Shown here: positions 5,969 through 6,153 of the stretch, piece by piece
Layout: each line of letters starts with the position of its first letter
How positions within the stretch are numbered: the stretch's first letter is position 1
Origin: Candidatus Bathyarchaeota archaeon
GTDB taxonomy: Archaea; Thermoproteota; Bathyarchaeia; Bathyarchaeales; SOJC01
Assembly: GCA_023131555.1 (NCBI GenBank)
Contig: JAGLZJ010000054.1
Location: 1 to 6,153 of the forward strand
DNA: 6,153 nt
Direction: 5' to 3'
Notes under the pieces: generated by a model
What the model saw: the letters and a program-made list of their open reading frames with translations, nothing else
The model's database searches: none
Told to the model about the DNA's origin: nothing
Translations under genes and position numbers: made by a program

Positions 5969-6033
5969 ATTAGACTCAATTGCTTGAATGAGACCGGTAG
6001 TCACCATTGCCCAAGGCTGTGCAAGAGTCTAAT
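5969..6033 (+). repeat. Inverted repeat / possible leader hairpin reaching the DUF255 start codon
   Basis: ATTAGACTC (5969-5977) is the exact reverse complement of GAGTCTAAT (6025-6033). After a 2-base bulge (5978-5979) the stem continues with TTGC (5980-5983) pairing GCAA (6021-6024), giving 13 pairs around a 37-base interior. The inner end touches the likely GTG start at 6019-6021. If the plus transcript begins near 5938, the whole element would be in the mRNA leader and first codons. Confidence 0.55.
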
Positions 6034-6040
6034 CGCCTTG
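6012..6040 (+). repeat. Second, competing inverted repeat over the DUF255 start
   Basis: CAAGGC (6012-6017) pairs with GCCTTG (6035-6040), with the GTG start and the right arm of the larger repeat inside the 17-base loop. The same AAGGC could instead pair with GCCTT at 5964-5968. With only one base between the 3' arms, forming both this and the larger stem together is sterically unlikely, so they would be alternatives. Confidence 0.35.
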
Positions 6041-6153
6041 CGAAAGAGAAGAGTCCGTATCTGTTACAGCATGCCCAGAATCCGGTCGATTGGTATCCTT
6101 GGGGCGGGGAAGCTTTCAGCAGAGCAAAGGATGAAAATAAGCCGATCTTCCTG
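6019..6153 (+). CDS. DUF255 / YyaL-type protein with N-terminal thioredoxin-like domain (5' fragment)
   Basis: Only 45 codons lie inside the window; the full protein is normally about 600-700 residues. The visible start carries the diagnostic family stretch: NRLAKEKSPYLLQHAQNP (5-22), VDWYPWG (23-29), then EAFSRAKDENKPIFL up to the edge. In this family a Cys-containing thioredoxin-like site follows just beyond this point, then a large alpha/alpha-barrel domain; biochemical function is poorly known. GTG 6019-6021 is the chosen start, giving MQESNRL; TTG 6007-6009 is the other candidate, and an in-frame TAG at 5998-6000 rules out anything further upstream. No clear SD precedes either. It diverges from the ABC operon and the two may share a promoter region. 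The start codon sits within inverted repeats that could affect translation. Confidence 0.85.
   Translation, partial: MQESNRLAKEKSPYLLQHAQNPVDWYPWGGEAFSRAKDENKPIFL

Noticed and set aside
5998..6009. TTG 6007-6009 as start of the DUF255 gene
   Set aside because: It is possible but gives four extra non-family residues and has no better SD than the GTG; kept only as an alternative.
5940..6018. Possible small RNA or tRNA in the divergent gap
   Set aside because: No tRNA arms, C/D box or K-turn pattern could be fitted; the pairing seen is better described as a leader hairpin of the downstream gene.
1..6153. Mobile element, phage or CRISPR signatures
   Set aside because: No transposase, integrase, terminal repeats, regularly spaced repeats or cas-like proteins are visible.

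Overview
The window looks like chromosomal DNA from an archaeon, moderate in GC. The evidence is a glmM-glmU type pair in which the nucleotidyltransferase is the archaeal bifunctional kind, frequent GTG/TTG starts, TATA-like boxes without bacterial -35/-10 pairs, and purine-rich Shine-Dalgarno sites at some but not all genes. A TACK-group archaeon such as a Bathyarchaeia member would fit, but that is a guess from protein flavour and not something the window proves. No rRNA, tRNA, CRISPR array, transposase or phage gene was seen.

Layout. Six genes lie on the minus strand and one partial gene on the plus strand at the right edge. Reading the minus strand from right to left: (1) an ABC transporter ATPase (5855-4878), (2) a first ABC-2 permease (4881-4093, 4-base overlap), (3) a second, paralogous ABC-2 permease (4092-3310, abutting), (4) a ferritin-like four-helix protein (3288-2776, 21-base gap), then a 180-base gap with dyad symmetries and a possible promoter, (5) a GlmM-like phosphohexomutase (2595-1231, GTG start), and (6) a GlmU-like sugar-1-phosphate nucleotidylyltransferase/acetyltransferase (1234 to the left edge, TTG start, 4-base overlap). 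The last gene is nearly complete at 411 codons. On the plus strand from 6019 begins a DUF255/YyaL (thioredoxin-domain) protein, of which only 45 codons are present.

How the genes work together. GlmM and GlmU would catalyse the last steps to UDP-N-acetylglucosamine: glucosamine-6-P to glucosamine-1-P, then acetylation and UTP-dependent activation. The ATPase and two permeases would form one membrane exporter with an asymmetric permease pair; its substrate cannot be read from sequence. The ferritin-like gene is close enough to be co-transcribed with the transporter, but a functional link is only an inference.

The most unusual parts are non-coding. The DUF255 gene starts inside an inverted repeat (5969-6033), with a competing hairpin. 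A dense cluster of dyads, including a 14-base CG-rich palindrome, lies at 2705-2755. A 10-mer from that palindrome recurs in the divergent promoter region at 5931-5940. I found no convincing new multi-gene system; these are modest leads.
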